Below are positions 25,116-34,234 of a stretch of 64,000 nt of DNA, piece by piece. The DNA is from UBA4312 sp040266995 (GTDB taxonomy: Bacteria > Bacillota_I > Bacilli_A > Erysipelotrichales > Erysipelotrichaceae): contig JAWRHV010000014.1 in assembly GCA_040266995.1 (NCBI GenBank), positions 1 through 64,000 of the forward strand, read 5' to 3'. The translations under genes were made by a program, and so were the position numbers. The notes below the pieces were generated by a model that ran no database searches, was not told the DNA's origin, and worked only from the letters and a program-made list of their open reading frames with translations. Each line of letters starts with the position of its first letter. The first letter of the stretch is position 1.

Positions 25116-27311
25116 ATGAACGTTATTAAAAGAAGCGGTGAAGAAGTCACTTTCGATATCGAAAAAATCGAAAATGCCATCCGTAAAGCCAACAAAGCGA
25201 CTTTACATTCCCCGATGGAAGAAGACGATATCTTAAAAGTGGCTGAGCTTGTCACAAAAAAAATCAGTAAATTAAAAAGAAGCGCCAGTGTGGAAGAAAT
25301 TCAAGATATGGTGGAAACAGAAATTATGCGAAAAAAATTCTTCCCGGTTGCACACAACTACATTACGTATCGGTATGAAAGAGCCCTGGTGCGTAAAGCC
25401 AACTCCACCGACCAGCAGATCTTAAGCCTGCTGGAAAGACAGAACGAAGAAGTAAAACAGGAAAATTCCAATAAGAACCCGTTAGTCAACAGTGTACAGC
25501 GTGACTATATGGCCGGCGAAGTTTCCAAGGATATCACCAAAAGATTCCTGTTACCACCGGATATCAGTGAAGCGCATGAGAACGGATTGATCCATTTCCA
25601 TGACTCTGATTACTTTGCCCAGCATATGCACAACTGCTGCCTAGTCAATCTGGAAGATATGCTTCAAAACGGTACCGTCATTTCTGAAACCGGGATCGAT
25701 AAACCACACAGCTTTACTACTGCCTGCAATATCGCCACACAGATTATTGCCCAGGTTGCCAGCAGCCAGTACGGCGGACAAAGCATCACATTGTCACATT
25801 TGGCTCCATTTGTACAGGTAAGCCGTGAAAAAGCACGAAAAGAAGTAGCTGAAGAATTTAAATCTGCTGGTATAGAGGTTTCAGAATCCAAGATCAATGA
25901 TATTGCTGAAATGCGTGTACGCCGGGAAATCGAAAAAGGTGTACAAACCATTCAGTACCAAGTGATTACACTGATGACGACCAACGGACAAGCTCCGTTT
26001 GTCACTGTATTCATGTATTTAAATGAAGTGCCGGAAGGACAGACAAGAGATGACCTTGCTCTGATCATTGAAGAAATGCTGAAGCAGAGAATCCAGGGTG
26101 TTAAGAATGAAAAAGGTGTTTTCATCACCCCTGCTTTCCCGAAACTGATCTATGTTCTGGAAGAAAACAATATTCATAAAGACAGTGAGTATTACTATTT
26201 AACCGAACTGGCTGCCAAGTGTACTGCTAAACGTATGGTTCCGGACTACATTTCCGAGAAGATCCAGATGGAATTAAAAAATGGAGATGTATATCCTTGC
26301 ATGGGATGCCGCTCTTTCCTGACTCCGGATACAGAAGGTCAATTCTATAAAGTCTCCGGTGCTAAAAACGATGAGCCGGGAAAACATAAATACTATGGAC
26401 GTTTCAACCAGGGAGTTGTTACAATCAACCTGGTAGACGTTGCTTGCAGTTCGCAGGGAGACATGGATGCCTTCTGGAAGATCATGGATGAAAGATTGGA
26501 TCTCTGCTACAGAGCTCTGATGATCCGTCATAACCGTTTATTAGGTACACCAAGTGATGTAGCTCCGATCCTTTGGCAAAATGGTGCTTTAGCTCGATTA
26601 AAGAAAGGTGAAACGATTGATAAGCTATTATTCAACAACTATTCAACCATTTCTTTAGGATATGCCGGATTATGCGAATGTGTCCGCTATATGACCGGTG
26701 TTTCCCATACAGAGCCTACAGGAACAGAATTTGGATTAAAAGTAATGAACTACCTGAATGACTGGTGTGGAAAGCGCAGAGCAGAAACAAACATTTCCTT
26801 CAGTCTGTATGGTACACCAATGGAATCTACAACCTACAAATTTGCCAAATGTCTGCAGGACCGCTTCGGCATCATCAAAGATGTAACAGATAAGAATTAC
26901 ATCACAAACAGCTATCATGTACATGTAACGGAAGAAATCAATGCCTTTGATAAGCTGACCTTCGAATCCCAGTTCCAGAAACTGTCTCCAGGTGGAGCTA
27001 TCAGCTACGTGGAAGTACCGGACATGCAGAACAATATCGATGCAGTATTAGCCGTTATGCAGCATATTTATGAAAACATCATGTATGCTGAATTGAATAC
27101 AAAGAGTGATTTCTGCCAGGTATGCGGATATAACGGTGAAATCCAGATCATTGAAGATGAAAATCACAAGCTGGTTTGGGAATGTCCAAACTGTGGTAAC
27201 CGCGATCAGGAAAAACTGAACGTGGCCCGTCGTACATGCGGATACATCGGTACACAGTTCTGGAATCAAGGTCGTACACAAGAAATCAAAGAACGTGTTC
27301 TTCACCTATAA
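25116..27311 (+). CDS. nrdD: Anaerobic (class III) ribonucleoside-triphosphate reductase
   Basis: A 731-residue glycyl-radical enzyme that makes deoxyribonucleotides without oxygen, using formate or another reductant. The N-terminal ATP-cone (NVIKRSGEEVTFDIEKIENAIRKA) is the allosteric site. The catalytic barrel includes GVVTINLVDVAC, and the C-terminal zinc site is CQVCGY ... CPNCGN. The radical glycine is Gly709 in RRTCGYIG. The message has a good promoter, an inverted-repeat leader and AGAAGGAG before the ATG. The activase gene nrdG, usually next door, lies about 16 kb downstream (43357). Confidence 0.96.
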   Translation: MNVIKRSGEEVTFDIEKIENAIRKANKATLHSPMEEDDILKVAELVTKKISKLKRSASVEEIQDMVETEIMRKKFFPVAHNYITYRYERALVRKANSTDQQILSLLERQNEEVKQENSNKNPLVNSVQRDYMAGEVSKDITKRFLLPPDISEAHENGLIHFHDSDYFAQHMHNCCLVNLEDMLQNGTVISETGIDKPHSFTTACNIATQIIAQVASSQYGGQSITLSHLAPFVQVSREKARKEVAEEFKSAGIEVSESKINDIAEMRVRREIEKGVQTIQYQVITLMTTNGQAPFVTVFMYLNEVPEGQTRDDLALIIEEMLKQRIQGVKNEKGVFITPAFPKLIYVLEENNIHKDSEYYYLTELAAKCTAKRMVPDYISEKIQMELKNGDVYPCMGCRSFLTPDTEGQFYKVSGAKNDEPGKHKYYGRFNQGVVTINLVDVACSSQGDMDAFWKIMDERLDLCYRALMIRHNRLLGTPSDVAPILWQNGALARLKKGETIDKLLFNNYSTISLGYAGLCECVRYMTGVSHTEPTGTEFGLKVMNYLNDWCGKRRAETNISFSLYGTPMESTTYKFAKCLQDRFGIIKDVTDKNYITNSYHVHVTEEINAFDKLTFESQFQKLSPGGAISYVEVPDMQNNIDAVLAVMQHIYENIMYAELNTKSDFCQVCGYNGEIQIIEDENHKLVWECPNCGNRDQEKLNVARRTCGYIGTQFWNQGRTQEIKERVLHL

Positions 27312-27351
27312 ATCTATACTTGATTTTAAAGTATTTACGAGAATACATAAA

Positions 27352-27387
27352 ATGCCTGTTTGAAGAATTCAAACGGGCGTTTTTTTG
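27352..27387 (+). terminator. Intrinsic terminator after nrdD
   Basis: An 11-bp stem (27354-27364 with 27368-27378, 3-base loop, one G-T pair) is followed by seven T. Confidence 0.88.
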
Positions 27388-27510
27388 TGGTTTAAGATTC
27401 TAGTCAGCTCTATATTTCAATTCGTTAAACATTTAATTCTATATTAATTTTTAACTATAAAATTGTTATAATATATCAAAACAGCTAAATAATACTATCG
27501 AGGATTATAT

Positions 27511-27539
27511 CGTCAATAGTTATTCAGTAACTATTGACG
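27511..27539 (+). promoter_or_regulatory. Perfect 12-bp inverted repeat just before the ABC gene ribosome site
   Basis: CGTCAATAGTTA (27511-27522) and TAACTATTGACG (27528-27539) are exact reverse complements with a 5-base spacer. The Shine-Dalgarno sequence GGGGAG begins at its right edge. A TATAAT at 27467-27472 with a weak -35 suggests that the repeat is transcribed. It may be an operator for the XRE protein of this cassette, or an RNA stem acting on translation. Confidence 0.6.
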
Positions 27540-27551
27540 GGGAGATTTATT

Positions 27552-28169
27552 ATGATAAAAGTGAATAATGTCTGCTTCGGATATCAAAAGGATGCATTGA
27601 TTTTCAATCATTTAAGCTGTCTATTTCACCGAGGCTCCACATATTTGATTACAGGCAAAAATGGATCCGGTAAAACCACTTTGATTAAGCTGATCCTTGG
27701 TTTTCTCAAACCGAAAAGCGGATCGATCGATTATAGTAAAGATCTCGTAATCTCTTATTTGCCCGATTTCAACGCGTTATATGAAGATCTGTCTATCGTT
27801 GATAATATGAAATATCGCTGTGCACTTTACAATCAAAGCTATCCTGAGAAAAGAAATGAATTTGAAGAGATGTTGAAGGTATACGATTTATTCGAATCCA
27901 GGAATCAAAAAGTAAAGAGCTTATCCTTAGGGATGCGTCAAAAAACAGCACTTATCCTTACTTTCTTGATTAAGGCAGATATCTATATCATGGATGAACC
28001 GACAGGAGGGCTGGATGAAGAATCTAATCAGGAGATCATCAAACTATGTAATCAAATCAGCGACGCACATGAATCGTTGTTGATTATTGTAACGCATGAT
28101 AAAGACATGATTCATAACATAAGCGGAAAGATCATAAAAATTGAGAATGGAGAGATGACCGATGTCTAG
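27552..28169 (+). CDS. ABC transporter ATP-binding protein (short type)
   Basis: A 205-residue nucleotide-binding subunit. Walker A is GKNGSGKTT, the signature region is SLGMRQKTAL, Walker B is IYIMDEPTGGLDE and the H-loop is VTHD. The SLGMRQK signature places it with the CcmA/drug-export group of ABC ATPases rather than importers. I start it at 27552 after GGGGAGAT; a frame extension to 27534 would begin inside the inverted repeat. Its end overlaps the permease by 8 bases. The whole cassette is more A/T-rich than its neighbours, which may reflect later acquisition (impression, not measured). Confidence 0.88.
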   Translation: MIKVNNVCFGYQKDALIFNHLSCLFHRGSTYLITGKNGSGKTTLIKLILGFLKPKSGSIDYSKDLVISYLPDFNALYEDLSIVDNMKYRCALYNQSYPEKRNEFEEMLKVYDLFESRNQKVKSLSLGMRQKTALILTFLIKADIYIMDEPTGGLDEESNQEIIKLCNQISDAHESLLIIVTHDKDMIHNISGKIIKIENGEMTDV

Positions 28170-29433
28170 CTGGATGACCATGGTTACGAAGGAGTGGAAA
28201 GAAATCCTGGTCCAGAAAAGAACGTTATCAATCATGGCAATCAGCTTGATTGGTTTTTACTATTTACTGACAAATATCGAGATCAGCGGCTATCATTTCT
28301 TATTGGATCCACAATCCGAACTGCTCCCTTTTTTATTACTGATGTTTGGATGTGCAACCTCCGATTTTTCCTTTCGCATTATGAATCGAGAGTACGTAAA
28401 TAAAACAATTGAAATCATCAAAGTATCCAGGGTATCTTTTTTCAAGTTTATGACTTCCAAAATAATTCTTCCTTATATTCTGGGGGTTTTTATATGGGGA
28501 ATGCTCGGCACTTTGACCAACCGCTACTTCCTTCATTATTATGATCTGAATGTGTTTCATCCGGATATATATGTCGTCCTTTTCTGTATCCTGGTACTGT
28601 TGATTTCAAACCTAATAACAGTTCTTATCAGTCTGCGAAGCGGTCCGGTGAGTGATGAATTACGGGTCTTTAGTGGGTTGGTTCTTTTTGCCGGCGTTTA
28701 TGGTCTGTATGCTCTGCTGCAAATGAACGCACCTGTCGCAATTCTTATTGGGGTTCTTGTGGTGTTATGCATGATAAAACTGAATTCTATTGTCTTTGGA
28801 AGAATTGAACGAAGTCTCACGCCGAAGACAATACACTTCTTTCCCGGTGACAATCGATCAATATTATTACAGAATGCATTCATTCACGTGATTGATCCGA
28901 AACAAATGTTTCAATTTATTATTCTGGCTTTTTCAATCCCTGTTTATCTAAGTATATATCCAGAACTAAAGGAGATAGAATGGATCGTAGACTTACTAGC
29001 TATGGTATCCATCCTAATTATCTCAAAAAAATTCTTATTCAATAATTTAATGCTGAACAAGCTTTGGAATATCAACTGCCAGATTGCGGTTTCAAAATGC
29101 GATAGTAACACCATTCTTTTATCCTATATCATTGTATTTGCGTGTCTTTCTTTAGTACCGATTTTAGTATTTATTTTAATAACCGGTATCAACGGCGCTT
29201 TGCTCTTTAAGTATTTTATCTATTCTATGTTTATAGCCTCCTTACAAATTCTTGCGTCTATGCTGGCAAGCACTCAATATGCAGGATTGTATGGGACATT
29301 AGGCATCGTAGTTTCGATTTTCTGTATTGTCTTATTCTCTATCAAGAATATTTCTGTTTTTTTGATAGTTTTATTAACCATCCTCTTACTTATAATTAAC
29401 CAAAAGCTTTATAAGAGAATTATTTTTTCCTAG
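28162..29433 (+). CDS. Multi-spanning membrane protein, partner of the ABC ATPase
   Basis: A 423-residue protein with about ten to twelve hydrophobic helices, including LLPFLLLMFGCATSDFSF, IILPYILGVFIWGML and a long C-terminal run of helices (ISVFLIVLLTILLLII). It has no recognised catalytic motif. The 8-base overlap with the ATPase gene means that the two are co-translated, so it is the transmembrane half of the transporter. It does not look like a standard ABC-2 permease in sequence, so the substrate is unknown; self-protection against a peptide or export of one are both possible. Confidence 0.72.
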   Translation: MSSWMTMVTKEWKEILVQKRTLSIMAISLIGFYYLLTNIEISGYHFLLDPQSELLPFLLLMFGCATSDFSFRIMNREYVNKTIEIIKVSRVSFFKFMTSKIILPYILGVFIWGMLGTLTNRYFLHYYDLNVFHPDIYVVLFCILVLLISNLITVLISLRSGPVSDELRVFSGLVLFAGVYGLYALLQMNAPVAILIGVLVVLCMIKLNSIVFGRIERSLTPKTIHFFPGDNRSILLQNAFIHVIDPKQMFQFIILAFSIPVYLSIYPELKEIEWIVDLLAMVSILIISKKFLFNNLMLNKLWNINCQIAVSKCDSNTILLSYIIVFACLSLVPILVFILITGINGALLFKYFIYSMFIASLQILASMLASTQYAGLYGTLGIVVSIFCIVLFSIKNISVFLIVLLTILLLIINQKLYKRIIFS

Positions 29434-29500
29434 CTGGTTATATATCCAGGAAATTATTATTCTCGGTTCATAATTGATTCAAATAAATCAAAAAAGAGCA

Positions 29501-29529
29501 TTGACTATGAAGATTAAAAGAGATATATT
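29501..29529 (+). promoter_or_regulatory. Promoter of the DUF3796-like/XRE pair
   Basis: TTGACT (29501-29506), 17 bases, TATATT (29524-29529). The -10 lies inside the left arm of a 15-bp inverted repeat. Confidence 0.65.
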
Positions 29530-29560
29530 TGTCATATAAAGAGATAAATATATCTCTTTT
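29516..29560 (+). promoter_or_regulatory. Perfect 15-bp inverted repeat overlapping the -10
   Basis: Arms at 29516-29530 and 29546-29560 are exact reverse complements (core GAGATATATTT) separated by 15 bases. The left arm covers the -10 element and the right arm ends where the ribosome site (GGAG at 29561) begins. This is a strong operator candidate for the small XRE regulator encoded at 30256. Confidence 0.65.
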
Positions 29561-29570
29561 GGAGACGAAT

Positions 29571-30221
29571 ATGAAAAAAAATAGGTTTCTTTTATTTGCT
29601 GGAATCGTTTGTGGTTGCCTCTTAGCAATATCAACGTGGTATTCTATCAGCTTTAATGAGTCTAGGTTTGTCAAAAAAATGGACTTTTCATCCTATTCCT
29701 TTCGCATTCAAGATCTGCCTATTATAATTGCGCTTATTGTATTCATATTCTATTTGCTGGTATTGATTTATACTATAATTAAAACGGCCCTTAGAGTTAG
29801 ACGAGATGAGAAAAAATCGAACTACACTCGTAGAATTAATAAAAATTTTGGTTTTTTCGGTTTTTTTGGGCTATTTGGCTTTTTGGGAATATGGACCTTT
29901 CGAGAATTTGGAGTGATCTACCCTTTTTTGTTCTTTTCTTTCTTTGGTCTTTTTGGATTGTTTTACGAAGGAAAAATGTCCAATACATTAATGGATGAAA
30001 TGTATATTGCCAATAAAGCTAAGGCTGAAAGCCTGGCATATAAAATTGGTTTCAATTTCATGTTTATTATCGCTGTTGCATTATGCTACATTAATTCTTT
30101 TGTAACTGATACTGAGGTACTGTTGGCGTTGCTATCCATAAGCATTTCGCTCGATCTGGCTCTATCTGTTTTTTTATCAAAGTATTTACTATACCGCTAT
30201 GATTACAGCGATGCACAATGA
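29571..30221 (+). CDS. DUF3796-like membrane protein
   Basis: A 216-residue protein with about six hydrophobic segments. Its hallmark is the repeated FGFFGFFGLFGFLGIW stretch at about residues 95-110, followed by FFSFFGLFGLFYEGK, a pattern I associate with DUF3796 proteins, which often sit beside a small XRE regulator as here. The first segment (FLLFAGIVCGCLLAIS) could be a signal anchor. I start it at 29571 after TTGGAGACG; a longer frame begins inside the operator. Function unknown. Confidence 0.7.
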   Translation: MKKNRFLLFAGIVCGCLLAISTWYSISFNESRFVKKMDFSSYSFRIQDLPIIIALIVFIFYLLVLIYTIIKTALRVRRDEKKSNYTRRINKNFGFFGFFGLFGFLGIWTFREFGVIYPFLFFSFFGLFGLFYEGKMSNTLMDEMYIANKAKAESLAYKIGFNFMFIIAVALCYINSFVTDTEVLLALLSISISLDLALSVFLSKYLLYRYDYSDAQ

Positions 30222-30255
30222 TACTATTATATTTAGATTGGTGAGATGATATTAG

Positions 30256-30462
30256 ATGAAAGTAAAGTTTATTTGTAATTTAAAAAAGTATAGACAATTA
30301 AAAGGCATGACACAAGCACAATTAGCTGCTTGTGTAGGTGTCAGAAGAGAAACAATCATGAGATTAGAGAAAGCGGAGTATAATCCTTCGTTAAAATTAG
30401 CAATTGATATTTCAAGAACTCTTGATACTCCTATCGAAGAGTTGTTTATCTTCGATGAATAA
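30256..30462 (+). CDS. Small XRE-family HTH regulator
   Basis: A 68-residue protein consisting of one Cro/CI-type helix-turn-helix (LKKYRQLKGMTQAQLAACVGVRRETIMRLEKAEYNPSLKLA) and a short tail (PIEELFIF). It is the YozG/PBSX-like short form common next to membrane proteins in Firmicutes. It follows the DUF3796-like gene by 34 bases with a GGTGAGAT site, so both come from the promoter at 29501. Self-regulation through the 15-bp inverted repeat is likely (inference). Confidence 0.9.
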   Translation: MKVKFICNLKKYRQLKGMTQAQLAACVGVRRETIMRLEKAEYNPSLKLAIDISRTLDTPIEELFIFDE

Positions 30463-30640
30463 GGATCGATGGTCCATTAGAAGAATAAGAGCTTTCAAGG
30501 ATACTAACATTAATAAACTGTCTATATTCAAAGTATCGTTTAGTGCTACAAACTTAGATAATTATTATGTGGTTTATGAATTTGTTTTCACAAAATACTC
30601 ATAATAATCTTACATCTATCCCCATAACCAAGACTTATAA

Positions 30641-30686
30641 TACAAAAACTCCCCTTCATTCAATTCGGATCAGGGGAGTTTTAAGA
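30641..30686. terminator. Bidirectional intrinsic terminator
   Basis: A perfect 11-bp stem AAAACTCCCCT/AGGGGAGTTTT (30645-30682) with a 16-base loop separates the XRE gene from the end of the convergent PTS operon. T residues follow on both sides. Confidence 0.8.
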
Positions 30687-30719
30687 GAGAATTAATTTAT
30701 GCGTACTTCTGTCGTATTA

Positions 30720-31592
30720 TTATCCAACAGTCCAAGGAACCGGAATCAAAGGTGTATAATCACCGGTCCAGAGGCCGAACATTGCTCCAATGATACCGAT
30801 TAAAAGAATCAATCCGATACATTTTACCGGAGTCCAGCCTTTCTTCTTGATCAAGAAGAACATTAACAAGGTAATCAATAAAGGCAGTAAGCAAGGAAGG
30901 ATCATATCCAGATAGTTTTGTATAATGATCGGACTTTCTCCATTGGCAATGGTGATACCCAACCGGGTTCCCCCACCATAGTTAGCAATTAGAGCACCTA
31001 CCACAAATACACCTAACAATGAGGCAGCATGTGTAAATTCTTCCGCATACTCCGTCATCATGCTTACAGCTTTCATTCCTAAATTATATGACCAATACAT
31101 TAATCCGTATCGGAGGGCCATCTCACATCCAAATAAGATCAGGAAATAGAGAATTGGGCCAATAATCGATCCGTTGATTGCCATATTGGCCGTCAATCCG
31201 GCTGTAATAGGTACTAATGTATACCAGAATAGAGCATCTCCTATTCCACCTAATGGTGCAGCCACAGAGATACGGACAGAGCGGATTGTCTGTACGTCCG
31301 TCTTCAACTGTTCCATCGATAACACAATACCCATGACAAATGTTACAGCGAATGGGTGTGTGTTAATAAAATCCATATTATGCGTCATAGATGTAGCCAG
31401 ATCTTCTTTTTCTGTATGGATTTCTTCCAATCCCGGTAACATAGCCCACAGCCATCCACAAGACTGCATTCTTTCGTAGTTAAAGGAGGCCTGCAGCATT
31501 GTGGAACGCCAGATCATTTTTGTGAGTGCAGATTTGCTGACACGTTCCGCCGGTGTCGTATCCATATATCTGAGATTGTCTTTAGATGCCAT
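30720..31592 (-). CDS. agaD: PTS mannose/sorbose-family EIID component (GalNAc type)
   Basis: A 290-residue membrane subunit of a mannose-family sugar phosphotransferase. It opens with a soluble helix (SALTKMIWRSTMLQASFNYERMQSCGWLWAMLPGL), the EIID signature, and ends with membrane helices (ILPCLLPLLITLLMFFLIKKKGW, CIGLILLIGIIGAMFGLW). With EIIC it forms the sugar channel. Its start overlaps EIIC by 11 bases and has AAGGAGGA upstream. It is the last gene of the EIIB-EIIC-EIID unit. GalNAc as substrate is inferred from agaS and agaA nearby. Confidence 0.88.
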   Translation of the reverse strand: MASKDNLRYMDTTPAERVSKSALTKMIWRSTMLQASFNYERMQSCGWLWAMLPGLEEIHTEKEDLATSMTHNMDFINTHPFAVTFVMGIVLSMEQLKTDVQTIRSVRISVAAPLGGIGDALFWYTLVPITAGLTANMAINGSIIGPILYFLILFGCEMALRYGLMYWSYNLGMKAVSMMTEYAEEFTHAASLLGVFVVGALIANYGGGTRLGITIANGESPIIIQNYLDMILPCLLPLLITLLMFFLIKKKGWTPVKCIGLILLIGIIGAMFGLWTGDYTPLIPVPWTVG

Positions 31593-32373
31593 CCGAGAAT
31601 CCTCCTTCTTCTATTTTCTTCTTCATTCCGTTGATACGGAAATCATTGATTGCTATAGCGATACCGGCAAAAGCCACCAGTAACAAACAAGCGGAAGACA
31701 GTGGCTCAATATTGCCAATAACTAATGCACATACGAATCCGGCTAGCAGATAACCCCACAAATCGTTGGCCAGCATGATCTTCAATAAGATGGCAAAACC
31801 GACAAAGCGCATCATACCGCCGGCAGCGCTTAATCCTCCCATGAACCAGGAAGCATTGGCTGCTAAAGACTCCAGAGTGCCTGCCATCGCAACACCACCT
31901 ACATAAGCTATCACTGCGATTACCGCAAATAAACTTCCTAAAATCATACAGGAAATAATATTGACTTTTGTGATTCCTGCCGGATCTGCAGCTTCTGCTG
32001 CTGCATCCGCACGACTCATCAAGCCGGACATTACAGTAAAAGTGATCGTTACGATATACTGACCAAAGGTCGCAAAGATCATACATGCGCCTAATGCAGC
32101 ATTGATGTCCATATGGGCTTTGACGGCAAATATCATCGCAACAATACTGCCCAACACTGCGTTTGGTGGTTGTGCCCCGCCAACCGGCATATTCCCGATC
32201 ATCATCAGCTCATACGTTCCACCGATAATCAAACCGGTCTGAACGTCTCCTAGGATCAATCCGATAATTGGACACGCCACAATCGGACGATAAGCGATTT
32301 CAGTCAACGAGAATTGGTCAATGGCAAAAATAAAAGTTACAATCGCTAAAAGAATAATTTCAATAACATTCAT
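31582..32373 (-). CDS. agaC: PTS mannose/sorbose-family EIIC component (GalNAc type)
   Basis: A 263-residue membrane protein with the EIIC features FSLTEIAYRPIVACPIIGLILGD and IIGGTYELMMIGNMPVGGAQPPNAVLG, the loop that forms the sugar site in this family. It pairs with EIID. ATG at 32373 follows TTGGAGAAAG. It lies 27 bases after EIIB and overlaps EIID. The protein should span the membrane about seven to eight times. Confidence 0.9.
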   Translation of the reverse strand: MNVIEIILLAIVTFIFAIDQFSLTEIAYRPIVACPIIGLILGDVQTGLIIGGTYELMMIGNMPVGGAQPPNAVLGSIVAMIFAVKAHMDINAALGACMIFATFGQYIVTITFTVMSGLMSRADAAAEAADPAGITKVNIISCMILGSLFAVIAVIAYVGGVAMAGTLESLAANASWFMGGLSAAGGMMRFVGFAILLKIMLANDLWGYLLAGFVCALVIGNIEPLSSACLLLVAFAGIAIAINDFRINGMKKKIEEGGFSDGI

Positions 32374-32400
32374 ATTTCTTTCTCCAATTCTATTGATTCG

Positions 32401-32880
32401 TTATTTCGAAAACAATTTATTAATGTCTTCTGCAGCAAGGTCAGGAACCCGGCGAATCTCCAGTTCACAGCCCATTTCCTGCAGTTTTCTGAAGGTGGCT
32501 ACATCATTGTCATCGACAGCCACACATGTAGCCACCTGTCTTTTTCCTTCTGACATATGCATATTGCCAATATTCACCTTTTTGATTGGCACACCCCCTT
32601 CTACGAGCCTCAGCACATCCTGAGGATTCTCACAAATAATCGCGATCATTTGTCTTGGACTGGCCTTGTCAATAATGGCACACGTTTTTTCGATGGAAAA
32701 AAAGCGAGTTTGTGCATATCCCGGCGCTGCCATCTTCAGCAGTCCTTGTCGCATTTTATTCTCTGCCACTGCATCGTTGGCAACCAATAATAGATTTGCT
32801 CCAACAGATCCACACCATTGGGTAGCCACTTGTCCATGAATCAAACGATTATCAATTCTTGTCAAAACAATATTAGGCAT
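32401..32880 (-). CDS. agaB: PTS mannose/sorbose-family EIIB component (GalNAc type)
   Basis: A 159-residue cytoplasmic phosphotransfer protein. The phosphorylated histidine is His15 in RIDNRLIHGQVATQW, the defining motif of mannose-family EIIB. It takes phosphate from EIIA (35712) and gives it to the sugar as it enters through EIICD. I place the start at 32880, with GGGAGGT upstream and the conserved MPNIVLTRIDNR; a longer frame to 32925 exists. It is the first gene of this operon and divergent from the AraC activator with a 190-bp shared control region. Confidence 0.9.
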   Translation of the reverse strand: MPNIVLTRIDNRLIHGQVATQWCGSVGANLLLVANDAVAENKMRQGLLKMAAPGYAQTRFFSIEKTCAIIDKASPRQMIAIICENPQDVLRLVEGGVPIKKVNIGNMHMSEGKRQVATCVAVDDNDVATFRKLQEMGCELEIRRVPDLAAEDINKLFSK

Positions 32881-33070
32881 AAATCTAATACCTCCCTTCT
32901 TGCTTTCATTGTATGTATGAAACAAGTCTTTGTCTTTGCAGTTTTTATGTCCCTTTTTGTATTTTTTGTTGGAATTATGTAATTATATTTAAAATACGAT
33001 AGAATGAATCCGAAGGATATATCAACTTTTTCATTCTTTTGACCTATACTAGTATTACGAGGTATCCATT

Positions 33071-34234
33071 ATGTTTAACAAGACGTCCAGCATTGAATTT
33101 CTGAAGTATGGCCAGGTCTTTACCGACCATACCGAAAACAAAAAAAGATATGATAAAAACTTTTTGATTACTGTAAAAAATGAGGATCTGACTTATTTTT
33201 TCCAAGCTGATAATGATATCTATTTGAAAACTTTAGAAGGAATTGCCTTATTGATTGTACGCAATGAAGAAAACAAATATGAGGAATTTGTTGTACACAG
33301 AATCGTAAAAATATACAAAGGTGTCATTTTTAACTTTCTTCCTGTCAGCAATGAAGCCAAGATTGAGATTTCCTTTGTTGCCGATACCCATATAAACAGT
33401 CGCTTCTTTGAAGACGAGTATCATTATAAAAGGATCAAACCAACCGTATGTATTTATGAAGTTCTCGCTTATTATTACAACGTCCGAAGCACAAATTATG
33501 TATTTCCGGGAGAAAAGGATACATATTGGGAATTGACTTTTGTCGATAACGGAAAACTAAACACAAATATCGAAGGAAAACAGTATACCGTGGCCAACAA
33601 TCAACTGATTCTTTATGCCCCTGGCCAGTTTCATAAACAAAGCACAGAGAATACAGCTTGTTCGTATTTAACAGTTTTAATGGATATGGACATCAGCGAT
33701 GCCAATGCCGCCCTCATCACAAATAAAGTATTTGATGCCAATCGCAATATCCGCAGCTATATGAATCGCTTTGTGCATGCCAACGATACACATACCGGTT
33801 TTGAAGATGATCAGATGATTGCGTCCATTCATATGGTCATTCTTGAACTCTTATGTTGTACGACAAAGAAAGATGAAAAGTGTGCAAATACGCCTATGCA
33901 GCAACGCTTTGAAAACGAGCTTTTGAATGAAATCCTGATCTATATAAATGAGAACATCTATTGTTCATTTAATGTTGAAGAGCTATGCAGTCACTTTGCG
34001 ATCAGTCGCAGCTCCTTACAGTCTTTGTTCAAGCATAATCTGGGGATTGCTCCAAAGGAATACATCAGCAATCTGAAGCTGGATAGAAGTAAGGTTTTGA
34101 TCGGTGAAAACAAGTATACGATCTCGGAGATTTCCAACCTCTTAGGTTATTCTTCAATCCATTATTTTTCCAGGAGATTCAAACAGAAATTCAACATCAG
34201 CCCGACGGACTACGCCAATAAACTCATCAAATAA
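33071..34234 (+). CDS. AraC family transcriptional regulator
   Basis: A 387-residue regulator. The C-terminal 100 residues are a standard AraC DNA-binding domain with two helix-turn-helix motifs (FNVEELCSHFAISRSSLQSLFKHNLGIAPKEYI and YTISEISNLLGYSSIHYFSRRFKQK). The middle region (about 125-230) has the cupin-like sugar-sensing pattern (ELTFVDNGKLNTNIEGKQYTV ... LILYAPGQFHKQ). The N-terminal 120 residues are an extra domain that I do not recognise. It lies between and divergent from the PTS operon, so it likely controls GalNAc use; most described aga loci use a DeoR-type AgaR instead. Start at 33071 follows ACGAGG. Confidence 0.86.
   Translation: MFNKTSSIEFLKYGQVFTDHTENKKRYDKNFLITVKNEDLTYFFQADNDIYLKTLEGIALLIVRNEENKYEEFVVHRIVKIYKGVIFNFLPVSNEAKIEISFVADTHINSRFFEDEYHYKRIKPTVCIYEVLAYYYNVRSTNYVFPGEKDTYWELTFVDNGKLNTNIEGKQYTVANNQLILYAPGQFHKQSTENTACSYLTVLMDMDISDANAALITNKVFDANRNIRSYMNRFVHANDTHTGFEDDQMIASIHMVILELLCCTTKKDEKCANTPMQQRFENELLNEILIYINENIYCSFNVEELCSHFAISRSSLQSLFKHNLGIAPKEYISNLKLDRSKVLIGENKYTISEISNLLGYSSIHYFSRRFKQKFNISPTDYANKLIK

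Noticed and set aside
29516..29560. The 15-bp inverted repeat as a transposon end or integration site
   Set aside because: No transposase, integrase or target duplication is nearby and the repeat overlaps a promoter, so an operator is simpler.
30404..30604. A 66-codon frame overlapping the end of the XRE gene
   Set aside because: No ribosome site, wrong frame relative to the XRE gene, and low-complexity composition typical of A/T-rich spacer.
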